From NCBI GenBank assembly GCA_947649205.1, contig CANSQM010000008.1:30729-94728 (forward strand): a DNA stretch of 64,000 nucleotides, in the 5' to 3' direction. Origin of the DNA: an uncultured Enterorhabdus sp. Lineage in GTDB: Bacteria; Actinomycetota; Coriobacteriia; Coriobacteriales; Eggerthellaceae. This document shows positions 17,957 to 27,580 of the stretch, one piece after another (positions within the stretch are counted from its first letter, which is position 1; the number at the start of each line of letters is the position of its first letter). The position numbers were made by a program, and so were the translations under genes. The notes under the pieces were generated by a model. It was not told the DNA's origin. It saw nothing but the letters and a program-made list of their open reading frames with translations, and searched no databases.

Positions 17957-18716
17957 GGTGTTCGATCTCGTTCCGTGTGATTCGGCTTTTATTCAGTGGA
18001 TTCGGAAGAAATTGGCTGCCATTGTACCTTGTTTTTGAAAAGAAGAGGCCAGACTGAAGGTGCTTTTTAGGACAGCGGGTGGAAATCCACTTTATGTTCA
18101 GTATTTGTTGAAAACTTCCGATTTCCTCACCTGCACTTTTCATTCAATTCAGAGTTATTAACAGAAAGTTCAGTAAAAGTGGAAAACGGTGAAATTTCTG
18201 GAATGAAATTCATCGGCCTTCAAAGATGGAAAAGTTGAAAACTTTCTTGACAGAGAGGTCCAATCGCTCTTATCGGCCCATTCTTCCCTCTGTGTCGGTG
18301 TAACGGTCGTGTTCGGTGGGAAGAGGAGGAGAGGGATCCTGCTAAGCGACTGCTGTAGCCTTTATCGCAGTATATTGCCAGTTCAAGCAGGTAATATCCT
18401 AACTGTTTAGGCGCAGCTAAACGCCCTGTCGGTTTCCCTGTCGTTGCTTTCGGGAAGTTTTCACCGTGGTGCAAAAGAGGTTTTCCACCGAGTTTACTGG
18501 GAAAAGAGGAAGTTTTCCACTTTATCCACCGTTATTGCGCGCTTAAAAGTGAACAATTATCTCGCAGGGAGGGCCCGGGAGCCTGTGGTTCCGCCGAAGA
18601 AGCGCTCCGCCCTGTCCCTCTGTGGGAAGTCCGGCGTTATAATGCTCGGGCCTTACTTTTATATATCGTCCGCCCTCGGGCGGTGAACGGCCCGTCAGTC
18701 GAGGAAAGGGTTTCCA
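17957..18716. other. oriC: Probable chromosomal origin oriC between dnaA operon and dnaN
   Basis: This 760-base gene-free stretch is markedly AT-richer than its surroundings, and coding orientation diverges from it. It has repeated 9-mers of the form GTTTTCCAC: forward at 18480-18488 and 18512-18520, reverse at 18179-18187. TTTATCCAC is at 18521-18529. Related boxes are GTTTTCACC at 18457-18465, GTTGAAAAC (reverse of GTTTTCAAC) at 18107-18115 and 18234-18242, and GTGGAAATCCAC at 18079-18090. These resemble DnaA boxes (consensus TTATCCACA) with altered outer bases. A candidate unwinding segment rich in A and T is 18361-18400. No coding gene is supported here. Confidence 0.8.
18638..18643 (+). 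promoter_or_regulatory. -10 box for dnaN
   Basis: TATAAT lies 73 bases before the dnaN start, with no clear -35. The GAGGAAAG ribosome-binding site precedes the TTG start codon. Confidence 0.5.
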
Positions 18717-19817
18717 TTGAAGCTGAGCATTAATCGTACCGAACTCGCCAACGCGCTCTCCATCGTTCTGAAGGGCGTTTCCACCCGTTCCACCTTGCCG
18801 GTTCTGTCGGGTATCCTCATTGAAGCCACGGGGGATAAGATCATCCTTCAGGCCACCGACCTGGAGCTATCCATTCAGTATTCCGTCGCCGCGCTCGTTG
18901 AGGAAGAGGGCCGTGCCGTCGTTCCGGGCAAGCTGTTCTCCGAGATCGTGAAGAACCTGCCCGACGCCGCCGTCCATGTGGAGGCCACTGACGAGCAGGC
19001 CTTCATCACCTGCGATACCTCGTCCTTCTCTATTCGCGCCCTGAACGCTGAAGACTTCCCCGGCTTCCCCCGCGTTGAAACGCATCAGCGCATTGAGATT
19101 CCCTTCCAACAGTTCTCCACCATGGTGAAGCGCGTGTCTCGCGTCGTGTCAAAAGATGAGAGCCGGGCCATTCTCACCGGTGTGCTCATCACGCTGGAGA
19201 ACGGTGTGCTGCGCATGGTGGCCACCGACTCCTACCGTCTTGCCATCACCGATGCTCCTCTGGAGGAGACGACGGCCGATGAGTTCCAGGCGGTCATTTC
19301 CGGCTCCTTCCTGTCGGAAATCGCCTCGTTGCCCAAGACCGAGTCGCCGGTGTCGCTGGCCTTGGCCGACAATCAGATTGTGGTGACCTGCGAGGATACC
19401 GTGTTCATCAACCGCCGCATCGAGGGGAACTTCCCCAATTACAAGCAGCTGCTCCCCGACACCTATGCCACCCGCGCCACTTTGGAAGTGGACAAACTCG
19501 TGGCCAGCGTGCGCCGCGCCTCCCTGCTCGGCTCCAACGCCTCGCCGGTGCGCTTCGACTTGAACGTCGCTTCCCAGACCGCTCAGATTACCGCCGCCTC
19601 TCAGGATGTGGGCAGCGCCCAGGAGATTCTTCCCTGCGCGGTGGAGGGCGAGGACGTGGAAATCGCCTTCAATTACGCCTACGTGCTCGATGGTCTGGGG
19701 TCTATCGCCACCGATGAGGTGTACTTGGAGGTGCTCTCCTCGCTGAAGCCCGGTATTTTCCGTGCCCTGGAGCCCGAGAACTTCCTGTATCTCGTCATGC
19801 CCGTGCGCATTTCCTAG
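18717..19817 (+). CDS. dnaN: DNA polymerase III beta subunit (sliding clamp)
   Basis: 366 residues, the standard length. It is the ring-shaped processivity clamp for the replicative polymerase and a hub for repair proteins. Family sequence runs from MKLSINRTELANALSIVLKG through VSTRSTLPVLSGILIEA, VPGKLFSEIVKNLPD, DSYRLAITD to the C-terminal YLVMPVRIS. It starts at TTG 18717, supported by GAGGAAAG. First gene of the rightward dnaN-recF-gyrB-gyrA series. Confidence 0.97.
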   Translation: MKLSINRTELANALSIVLKGVSTRSTLPVLSGILIEATGDKIILQATDLELSIQYSVAALVEEEGRAVVPGKLFSEIVKNLPDAAVHVEATDEQAFITCDTSSFSIRALNAEDFPGFPRVETHQRIEIPFQQFSTMVKRVSRVVSKDESRAILTGVLITLENGVLRMVATDSYRLAITDAPLEETTADEFQAVISGSFLSEIASLPKTESPVSLALADNQIVVTCEDTVFINRRIEGNFPNYKQLLPDTYATRATLEVDKLVASVRRASLLGSNASPVRFDLNVASQTAQITAASQDVGSAQEILPCAVEGEDVEIAFNYAYVLDGLGSIATDEVYLEVLSSLKPGIFRALEPENFLYLVMPVRIS

Positions 19818-19823
19818 CCCCGA

Positions 19824-19839
19824 TGTTTCACGTGGAACG
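19824..19839. other. parS: Degenerate parS-like site overlapping the recF ribosome-binding region
   Basis: TGTTTCACGTGGAACG matches parS at 14 of 16 positions and keeps the CACGTG core. It fills the short dnaN-recF gap; its altered half supplies the only GGAA in front of the TTG start of recF. Confidence 0.65.
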
Positions 19840-19841
19840 TT

Positions 19842-20975
19842 TTGACGCTGCGCATCGAACAACTGACCTTCCGTAATTTTCGGAGCTACGAATCAGCATC
19901 GTTGGCGTCCCTCGGAGATTTGACCGTGCTCGTGGGAGAGAATGCCATGGGCAAGACCAACATCATAGAGGGCATCCAGTTGCTCACTGCCCTCACCTCC
20001 TTCCGCCATGCCACCATCGATCAGCTGATTCGCCATGGTTGCGAGGGGGGACGGCTGGAGGCTCAGGTGAGCGATGGGAATCGCGAACTGGCCATCGACT
20101 TGACCCTCGACGGTAAGGTGAAGAAATACCGCCTGAACGGGAAAGCGAAGCGGCCGGCCGACTTGAAGGGTCTGGTGCCGTCGGTGGTGTTCACTCCCGA
20201 TGACCTCGATCTGGTGAAGGGCCCCACATCGGGGCGACGCACGGCTTTGGACACCCTGGGATCTCAGGTGAATAAGAACTACTATGTAGTGCGTCGCGAT
20301 TACGAGAAAGTGATTCGCCATAAGAACCGCCTGCTCAAAGAGGAGGCGGCGCCGGCTCTTCTTGAGGCCATCAACGAGATGGTGGTGACCGTGGGTGCAC
20401 AGCTCGCCTGCTATCGCGCTGCCCTCTTCGCGCGGCTCCAGCCTTCCATTGCGGAAAAGTACCGTCAGATCTCCCAGGGCCGCGAGCGTTTGACGGCGTG
20501 CTACACACCCTCCTGGGCCCGTTCGGAGAAGGAGTCGGGGGCCCTGTATCCGGGAGCCTTTCCCCTGACGACTTTCACGCGCGACGAGGCGCGGGAGGCC
20601 TTGGCCCGGTCCCTCCATGATCGCGCCGCAGAAGAGCGCCGCCGAGGCCGAGCCCTGGTGGGACCCCACGGCGATACCATCGGGTTCTCCCTTGACGACC
20701 AGGATGCCTCCCTGTTCGGAAGCCAGGGCCAGCAGCGCTCCATCGTGCTTGCCTACAAGCTCGCCGAGGCTGCGGTCGTGGAAGAGCTCTTGCAGCAGAA
20801 GCCGGTGCTTCTGCTGGACGATGTGATGAGCGAACTTGATGGCGGCCGCCGCGAGGCCTTGGTGGATGCCATGGAAGGGGGTTGCCAAACCTTCATCACC
20901 ACAGCGAACCTCGCCTACTTCGACCAGGGTATGCTCAATCGGGCCCAGGTGATAGAGCTTCCCCTGACGGTCTAG
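19842..20975 (+). CDS. recF: DNA replication and repair protein RecF
   Basis: 377 residues. It is an SMC-like ATPase that loads RecA at gapped DNA and stalled forks. Walker A is GENAMGKTNIIEG, the signature motif lies in LFGSQGQQRSIVLAYKLAE, and Walker B is VLLLDDVMSELD. The start is TTG 19842 (MTLRIEQLTFRNFRSY). The gene is only 24 bases from dnaN, so co-transcription is likely. Confidence 0.95.
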   Translation: MTLRIEQLTFRNFRSYESASLASLGDLTVLVGENAMGKTNIIEGIQLLTALTSFRHATIDQLIRHGCEGGRLEAQVSDGNRELAIDLTLDGKVKKYRLNGKAKRPADLKGLVPSVVFTPDDLDLVKGPTSGRRTALDTLGSQVNKNYYVVRRDYEKVIRHKNRLLKEEAAPALLEAINEMVVTVGAQLACYRAALFARLQPSIAEKYRQISQGRERLTACYTPSWARSEKESGALYPGAFPLTTFTRDEAREALARSLHDRAAEERRRGRALVGPHGDTIGFSLDDQDASLFGSQGQQRSIVLAYKLAEAAVVEELLQQKPVLLLDDVMSELDGGRREALVDAMEGGCQTFITTANLAYFDQGMLNRAQVIELPLTV

Positions 20976-21197
20976 TAATTCATAGTGGACTCTTCGGCTT
21001 TACGGGTTTCAGGTTCGCCTATTCGCTCCTGCTCCTAGCCTGTCGTTTCGCCTGCACCTTTTCTGAGAAGTCCTAGAGGCTCCAGGACTATGATTTCCGA
21101 AAATGCGATATTTTCCCCATAAAACTCCAAAAGTACCCCTGAGGAGCCGTTAAAACAGCCGTTTTCAGACCTTGCAAAACCACCACCCTGTATTCCA

Positions 21198-21206
21198 TGC
21201 TATAAT
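21198..21206 (+). promoter_or_regulatory. Extended -10 promoter of gyrB
   Basis: TGCTATAAT, an extended -10 element, lies 58 bases before the gyrB start in a 289-base recF-gyrB gap. The -35 region is weak. Nothing else was recognised in the gap. Confidence 0.6.
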
Positions 21207-21249
21207 CGACGCTCAGTCAGCGCTCGCATCGGGCGCATTTTCTATGTAG

Positions 21250-23208
<1,959 letters not shown>

Positions 23209-23223
23209 GAGAACGTAAGAGTA

Positions 23224-23341
23224 GGGGAAGGTGCGGGCACGGTGCCCGCGCGCAGGTTGCGCAGCGAACGAAACAGTCCAGTGGACTGTTTCGCCGAGCG
23301 AGCCATTGCTTGAGCACGGGTACTGTGCCCGCACCTTCCCC
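23224..23341. repeat. Nested palindromic element between gyrB and gyrA
   Basis: Perfect 17-bp outer arms (23224-23240 and 23325-23341, GGGGAAGGTGCGGGCAC and its complement) enclose a further 7-bp helix with one G-T pair and a central hairpin (CGAAACAGTCCA / TGGACTGTTTCG, 23269-23280 and 23282-23293). As RNA the whole 118 bases would fold into one branched rod. No T-tract follows, so it is not a classical terminator. It may be a dispersed palindromic repeat or a processing/attenuation structure inside the gyrase transcript. Confidence 0.85.
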
Positions 23342-23377
23342 GGACAAGTCCCTTAGGTTTCTATAGAAAGGAAACTG

Positions 23378-26212
23378 ATGGCAGATTTTGAAGACGAGAA
23401 CTTCGACGCCGACGAGCGGGCCGAGGTAGAGGGCGCCGAGGAGGACGCGCTGTACCTGGCCGAAGAAGTCGACACCGATGAAGAGGGCGACGAGGATGCC
23501 GAGATCGCCTCGGCCTCTTCTACCCTAGACGAGGAAGACACCGTGGAGCACGCCGTCTCCGAAGAGGAGCGCGCCCGTTCCATGATGGTGGACATGCCGA
23601 ACCCCCATGGCTCCATTATCGAGGGAGCCAACGGCGGCGAGGGCACTACGGTGCGCGCCGCGTTCCTCGGCAAGGAGATGCAGACCTCCTTCCTGGAATA
23701 CTCTATGTCCGTTATCGTGTCCCGCGCCCTGCCCGACGTGCGCGACGGCCTGAAGCCGGTGCACCGCCGCATTCTGTACGCCATGAACGAGTCGGGCTAC
23801 ACGCCGAGCAAGCCCCACATGAAGTCGGCCCGTACTGTCGGCGACGTGATCGGCAAGTACCATCCCCACGGTGACAGCGCTGTGTACGACACCATGGTGC
23901 GCCTGGCCCAGCCCTTCAGCCTGCGCCTGCCCCTCATCGACGGTCACGGCAACTTCGGCTCTATCGACGGCGACAGCGCCGCCGCCATGCGTTACACCGA
24001 GGCCCGTCTGGACAAGCCGGCCATGGAACTGCTGCGCGACCTGGACAAGGAAACCGTCGACTTCCAGCCCAACTACGACGAGAGCCTGCAGGAGCCCACG
24101 GTGCTGCCGGCGCGCTTCCCGAACCTGCTGGTCAACGGCTCCAACGGCATCGCCGTCGGCATGGCCACGAACATCCCGCCCCACAACCTGGGCGAGGCCA
24201 TCGACGCCACCTGCCTCATGATCGACAACCCGGAGTGCACCACCGAGGAGCTGCTGGCCGTCATGCCCGGGCCCGACTTCCCCACCGGCGGCCTCATCAT
24301 GGGCAAGAAGGGCATCCTGGATGCCTACGAGACCGGCCATGGCAACATGACCATTCGCGCCAAGTGCGAGATCGAAGAGAAGAAGAACGGCCGCTCCTCC
24401 ATCGTGGTGAAGGAAATTCCCTACCAGGTGAACCGCAAGCGCCTGCTGGAGAAGCTCGGAGAGCTGGTGCGCGACAAGAAGCTGCCCGAGATCAGCAACA
24501 TCCACGACGCCGCCGACCGCAAGGGCATCGATATCATCATCGACCTGAAGTCCAACGCCATTCCGCAGGTAGTGCTGAACAAGCTGTACAAGCACACCCA
24601 GCTGCAGGTGGGCTTCGGCGCCAACATGCTGGCCCTGGTGAACGGCACCCCGCGCGTGCTGTCGCTCAAGGAGATCCTGCACTACTACATCGAGCACCAG
24701 AAGGACGTCGTCACCCGTCGTACCCGCTACGAGCTGGCCAAGGCCGAGGAGCGCGAGCATATCCTCGAGGGCTACATCATCGCGCTGGACAACATCGATG
24801 AGGTCATCCAGATCATCCGCTCCTCCCAGACCGACAAGGAGGCCGCCGGGCGCCTGACCGAGCGCTTCGGCCTGTCCGAGAAGCAGACCAACGCCATTCT
24901 GGAGATGCGCCTGCGCCGCCTGACCGGACTGGAGCGCGAGAAGATCGAGGAAGAGCTGGCCGAGCTGCGCGAGAAGATTGCCTACTACAAGCGCATCCTG
25001 TCCGATGAGAACCTGCTGAAGCAAGTCATCAAGGACGAGCTGTTGGAGATCAAGAAGAAGTACGGTACCCCGCGCCGCACCCGCATCACCGGCGAGGCGA
25101 AGGATATCGAGGTGGAAGACCTCATCGCCGAGGAAAATATGGTCGTCACCATGACCAAGGCCGGCTACATCAAGCGCCTGCCCGTGAGCACCTATCGCCA
25201 GCAGAAGCGCGGCGGCAAGGGCATGCAGGGCGTGAATCTGAAGGACGCCGACTTCGTTGAGCACCTGTTCGTGGCCTCCACCCACTCCTATATGCTGTTC
25301 TTCTCCACCAAGGGCAAGGTGTACCGCTTGAAGGTGTACGAGATTCCCGAGGCCAGCCGCCATGCCCGCGGCACGGCTATCGTGAACCTGCTGCCTCTGG
25401 AGAAGGGTGAGTCCATCAGCGCTGTCATCGCCACGAAGGACTTCCCCGCCGAGGAGTTCCTCATGTTCGCCACGGCCCAGGGCAATGTGAAGAAGACCTC
25501 CATGGACCAGTACGACCGCACCCGCCGCGACGGGCTCATCGCCATCAACCTGAAGGACGACGACGAGCTCATCTCGGTGAAGCGCGTGGCCAAGGGCGAG
25601 AAGGTCATCATGGTGTCCTCCGCCGGCAAGGCCATCCTGTGGGATGAGTCCGAGGCCCGCGCCATGGGCCGCGGCACCATGGGCGTGCGCGGTATGAACG
25701 TGCCCGCCGATGCCCATGTGCTGGGTATGGAAATTGCCCGTCCCGGCACCGACCTGTTCGTGATTACCGAGAAGGGCTACGGCAAGCGCACCAAGATCGA
25801 GGAGTACCCCGAGCATCACCGCGGCGGTCAGGGTGTGTACACCATTACCATGACCCACAAGAAGGGCCTGCTCGCGGTCATGAAGATCGTCGGCGCCGAT
25901 GACGAGATCATGATCGTGTCCGAAGAGGGCGTCATCGTTCGCACCCCGGTGAAGGGCATCTCCGAGCTTGGCCGCTCAACGCAAGGTGTTATGGTCATGC
26001 GCGTGTCTGATAAGGACAAGGTGTGCGCCGTGGCCATTTCCTCCACGGGCAAGAAGAAGGCCAAGAAGGCCGGCGAGATGGATGAGAATCAGCTCGACCT
26101 GCTGGACGACGAGAGCACTGATGGCTCCTTGGCCATCGATGATATCGATGGAGATGATGGCGACGACACCGCCGAGGTAGCGGCTGAAGAGGTCGTCGAA
26201 GGCGAAGAGTAG
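23378..26212 (+). CDS. gyrA: DNA gyrase subunit A
   Basis: 944 residues, longer than the typical 820-870 because of extra acidic ends. It is the DNA-cleaving subunit. An acidic N-terminal extension of about 90 residues ([20 protein letters not shown] onward) precedes the conserved [20 protein letters not shown]. The quinolone-resistance region shows [10 protein letters not shown], and the catalytic Tyr lies in AMRYTEARL. The beta-pinwheel domain carries the GyrA box QKRGGKG, and the tail is again acidic. The start ATG 23378 follows AAAGGAA. Confidence 0.97.
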   Translation: MADFEDENFDADERAEVEGAEEDALYLAEEVDTDEEGDEDAEIASASSTLDEEDTVEHAVSEEERARSMMVDMPNPHGSIIEGANGGEGTTVRAAFLGKEMQTSFLEYSMSVIVSRALPDVRDGLKPVHRRILYAMNESGYTPSKPHMKSARTVGDVIGKYHPHGDSAVYDTMVRLAQPFSLRLPLIDGHGNFGSIDGDSAAAMRYTEARLDKPAMELLRDLDKETVDFQPNYDESLQEPTVLPARFPNLLVNGSNGIAVGMATNIPPHNLGEAIDATCLMIDNPECTTEELLAVMPGPDFPTGGLIMGKKGILDAYETGHGNMTIRAKCEIEEKKNGRSSIVVKEIPYQVNRKRLLEKLGELVRDKKLPEISNIHDAADRKGIDIIIDLKSNAIPQVVLNKLYKHTQLQVGFGANMLALVNGTPRVLSLKEILHYYIEHQKDVVTRRTRYELAKAEEREHILEGYIIALDNIDEVIQIIRSSQTDKEAAGRLTERFGLSEKQTNAILEMRLRRLTGLEREKIEEELAELREKIAYYKRILSDENLLKQVIKDELLEIKKKYGTPRRTRITGEAKDIEVEDLIAEENMVVTMTKAGYIKRLPVSTYRQQKRGGKGMQGVNLKDADFVEHLFVASTHSYMLFFSTKGKVYRLKVYEIPEASRHARGTAIVNLLPLEKGESISAVIATKDFPAEEFLMFATAQGNVKKTSMDQYDRTRRDGLIAINLKDDDELISVKRVAKGEKVIMVSSAGKAILWDESEARAMGRGTMGVRGMNVPADAHVLGMEIARPGTDLFVITEKGYGKRTKIEEYPEHHRGGQGVYTITMTHKKGLLAVMKIVGADDEIMIVSEEGVIVRTPVKGISELGRSTQGVMVMRVSDKDKVCAVAISSTGKKKAKKAGEMDENQLDLLDDESTDGSLAIDDIDGDDGDDTAEVAAEEVVEGEE

Positions 26213-26240
26213 TCGGCTCTTTCCCATTGCCGTGTCGAAA

Positions 26241-26274
26241 GGGGACAAGCCTGCGGGCCTGCCCCCTTTTCTTT
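26241..26274. terminator. Terminator between convergent gyrA and DUF151 genes
   Basis: GGGGACAAGCC pairs imperfectly (two mismatches) with GGGCCTGCCCC, followed by TTTTCTTT on the plus strand, 29 bases after gyrA. Confidence 0.65.
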
Positions 26275-26282
26275 AGGGCCGC

Positions 26283-26789
26283 CTACAGGTCCTCGATGCC
26301 GAAGTCGTCGGGGGAGACGTGGTCCAGGAACGTCTTGAAGGCCGCCAGCTCCTCTTCCGGTCGCTCCTCCTTGAAGATAAAGGGAAAAGAGGCCGCGGCC
26401 AGCACAGCCTCCTCGATGTAGAGCGGGGCGCCTTGGCGCAGGGCCAGGGCGATGGCGTCGCTCGGCCGCGCGTCAAGGGTGAAGAGGCGCCCTCCCTGGC
26501 TCAGGATGAGGTGGGATCGGAACACCGGGCCCTTCGCGCCGCAGATGACCACGGAATCGATCCGGGCATCAAGGTTGGTGAGCGCGTCGAGAAAGAGATC
26601 GTGGGTCATGGGTCGATCGAGCTTCACCTGCTCCAGGGCCATGCCGATCTGCGCTGCTTCCGAGGGCCCGATCCAGATGGGCACGATGCGGGCCTTCCCC
26701 GCTGGAGCATCTTCCACCGGTTGGAGCACGAGCACTGAAGGTTGCAGTGGGTTCGCCATGATGAGCGTGAGCACTTTCAGGGGAATCAC
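26283..26789 (-). CDS. Bifunctional nuclease (DUF151) family protein
   Basis: 168 residues from GTG 26789, with AAAGGAG six bases upstream. The DUF151 fold is recognisable from VLQPVEDAPAGKARIVPIWIG, EAAQIGMALEQVKLDRPMTHDL, and the core LDARPSDAIALALRQGAPLYIEE. Members are small proteins reported to have nuclease activity or to act in stress responses; in actinobacteria the role is mostly untested. It stands alone, convergent with gyrA. Confidence 0.85.
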   Translation of the reverse strand: MIPLKVLTLIMANPLQPSVLVLQPVEDAPAGKARIVPIWIGPSEAAQIGMALEQVKLDRPMTHDLFLDALTNLDARIDSVVICGAKGPVFRSHLILSQGGRLFTLDARPSDAIALALRQGAPLYIEEAVLAAASFPFIFKEERPEEELAAFKTFLDHVSPDDFGIEDL

Positions 26790-26886
26790 AGCAGGCTCCT
26801 TTCGGGGGAAACGATGCGATGATATTGTCTCATGAGTGCGTTTTCCAGGGCTAAAGATAATTTTTCCAATTCGGTTAAATTTTTCC

Positions 26887-26915
26887 TTGACCCCGCCGTG
26901 ATTTCATCGTAAGAT
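26887..26915 (+). promoter_or_regulatory. Promoter of tRNA-Ile
   Basis: TTGACC (26887-26892) and TAAGAT (26910-26915) are separated by 17 bases, ending 18 bases before the tRNA. Confidence 0.55.
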
Positions 26916-26933
26916 AATCAAGCACTTTTTCAA

Positions 26934-27010
<77 letters not shown>

Positions 27011-27020
27011 TTACTTTGCG

Positions 27021-27064
27021 ATAAACGCTCCACCGTGAGCCGAGTTAGCCGGTGGAGCGTTTAT
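27021..27064 (+). terminator. Hairpin after tRNA-Ile
   Basis: A perfect 14-bp stem ATAAACGCTCCACC / GGTGGAGCGTTTAT (27021-27034, 27051-27064) ends the tRNA-Ile transcript; the T-rich arm merges into TATATTCT. Confidence 0.7.
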
Positions 27065-27113
27065 TATATTCTGAGACAGTTTTCTGAATATGCCACCAAG
27101 CAAAGTAGGGGAG

Positions 27114-27128
27114 AAAGAGAAGCCACGG
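27114..27128 (+). repeat. Direct repeat A, left copy
   Basis: AAAGAGAAGCCACGG immediately precedes and overlaps the first bases of tRNA-Ala. The same 15 bases recur at 35928-35942, each copy preceded by a GGGG run. Confidence 0.5.
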
Positions 27129-27202
27129 GGCATTAGCTCAGCTGGGAGAGCGCGGGCTTTGCAAGCCTGAGGTCAGGGGTTCGATCCCCCTATGCTCCAC
27201 CA
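27127..27202 (+). tRNA. tRNA-Ala (TGC)
   Basis: 76 bases with encoded CCA. Acceptor GGGGCAT/ATGCTCC with one G-T pair, D-arm GCTC/GAGC, anticodon arm CGGGC TTTGCAA GCCTG, T-arm AGGGG TTCGATC CCCCT. Confidence 0.96.
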
Positions 27203-27211
27203 TGATTTATC

Positions 27212-27242
27212 GATCGTCTACTTTGGTAGGCGGTCGTTTTTT
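27212..27242 (+). terminator. Intrinsic terminator of tRNA-Ala
   Basis: GATCGTCTAC / GTAGGCGGTC stem with a TTTG loop, followed by GTTTTTT. Confidence 0.8.
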
Positions 27243-27321
27243 GTATATCGCGCAGGGATTGAATCCCGCGAGGAGCGAACAGTCCAACGGCTGTTATGTC
27301 CACGAAATCTTAAATTTCCCT

Positions 27322-27337
27322 AGTCATTACCCTGTCA
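27322..27337 (+). repeat. Direct repeat B, left copy
   Basis: AGTCATTACCCTGTCA, repeated exactly at 35438-35453 in the same orientation. The two copies bracket the surface-fibre cluster. The gene-free stretch 27243-27580 also holds a relic resembling a reversed tRNA T-arm (about 27254-27275) and the operon promoter. Confidence 0.55.
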
Positions 27338-27448
27338 TATAGCTGTCATCTTTCCGTAAACTCTGACTTTCCGTCGCTTTTATCTATGATAGGTGTGTTA
27401 AAGAAGCCCCTGAAGCGGAAAAAAGACCATCCGTAACCGATTGACAAG

Positions 27449-27478
27449 TAGACAGTAAGGAAATCGTAGAGCTACAAT
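27449..27478 (+). promoter_or_regulatory. Candidate promoter of the surface-fibre operon
   Basis: TAGACA (27449-27454) and TACAAT (27473-27478) are separated by 18 bases. A TTGACA eight bases upstream is an alternative -35 but the spacing would be too long. The leader of about 95 bases contains the hairpins GGCGG-TTTT-CCGCC and GACAAG/CTTGTC. Confidence 0.5.
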
Positions 27479-27580
27479 AGCTGATCGGAATAATCAGGGA
27501 TTGAAGGCGGTTTTCCGCCCGTGAGAGAGGGTAAAAAGGACAAGTAGAGGGTGCTTGTCTCGTAAGAGGAACGGTGAGAT

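Noticed and set aside
23525..25858. A 777-codon minus-strand reading frame opposite gyrA
   Set aside because: Shadow of the gyrA codon bias in GC-rich DNA; composition (His, Gly, Val, Leu rich) is typical of antisense frames and gyrA motifs are unambiguous.
27441..27446. TTGACA as -35 for the surface operon
   Set aside because: Distance to the TACAAT -10 is 26 bases, too long; TAGACA with 18-base spacing fits better.
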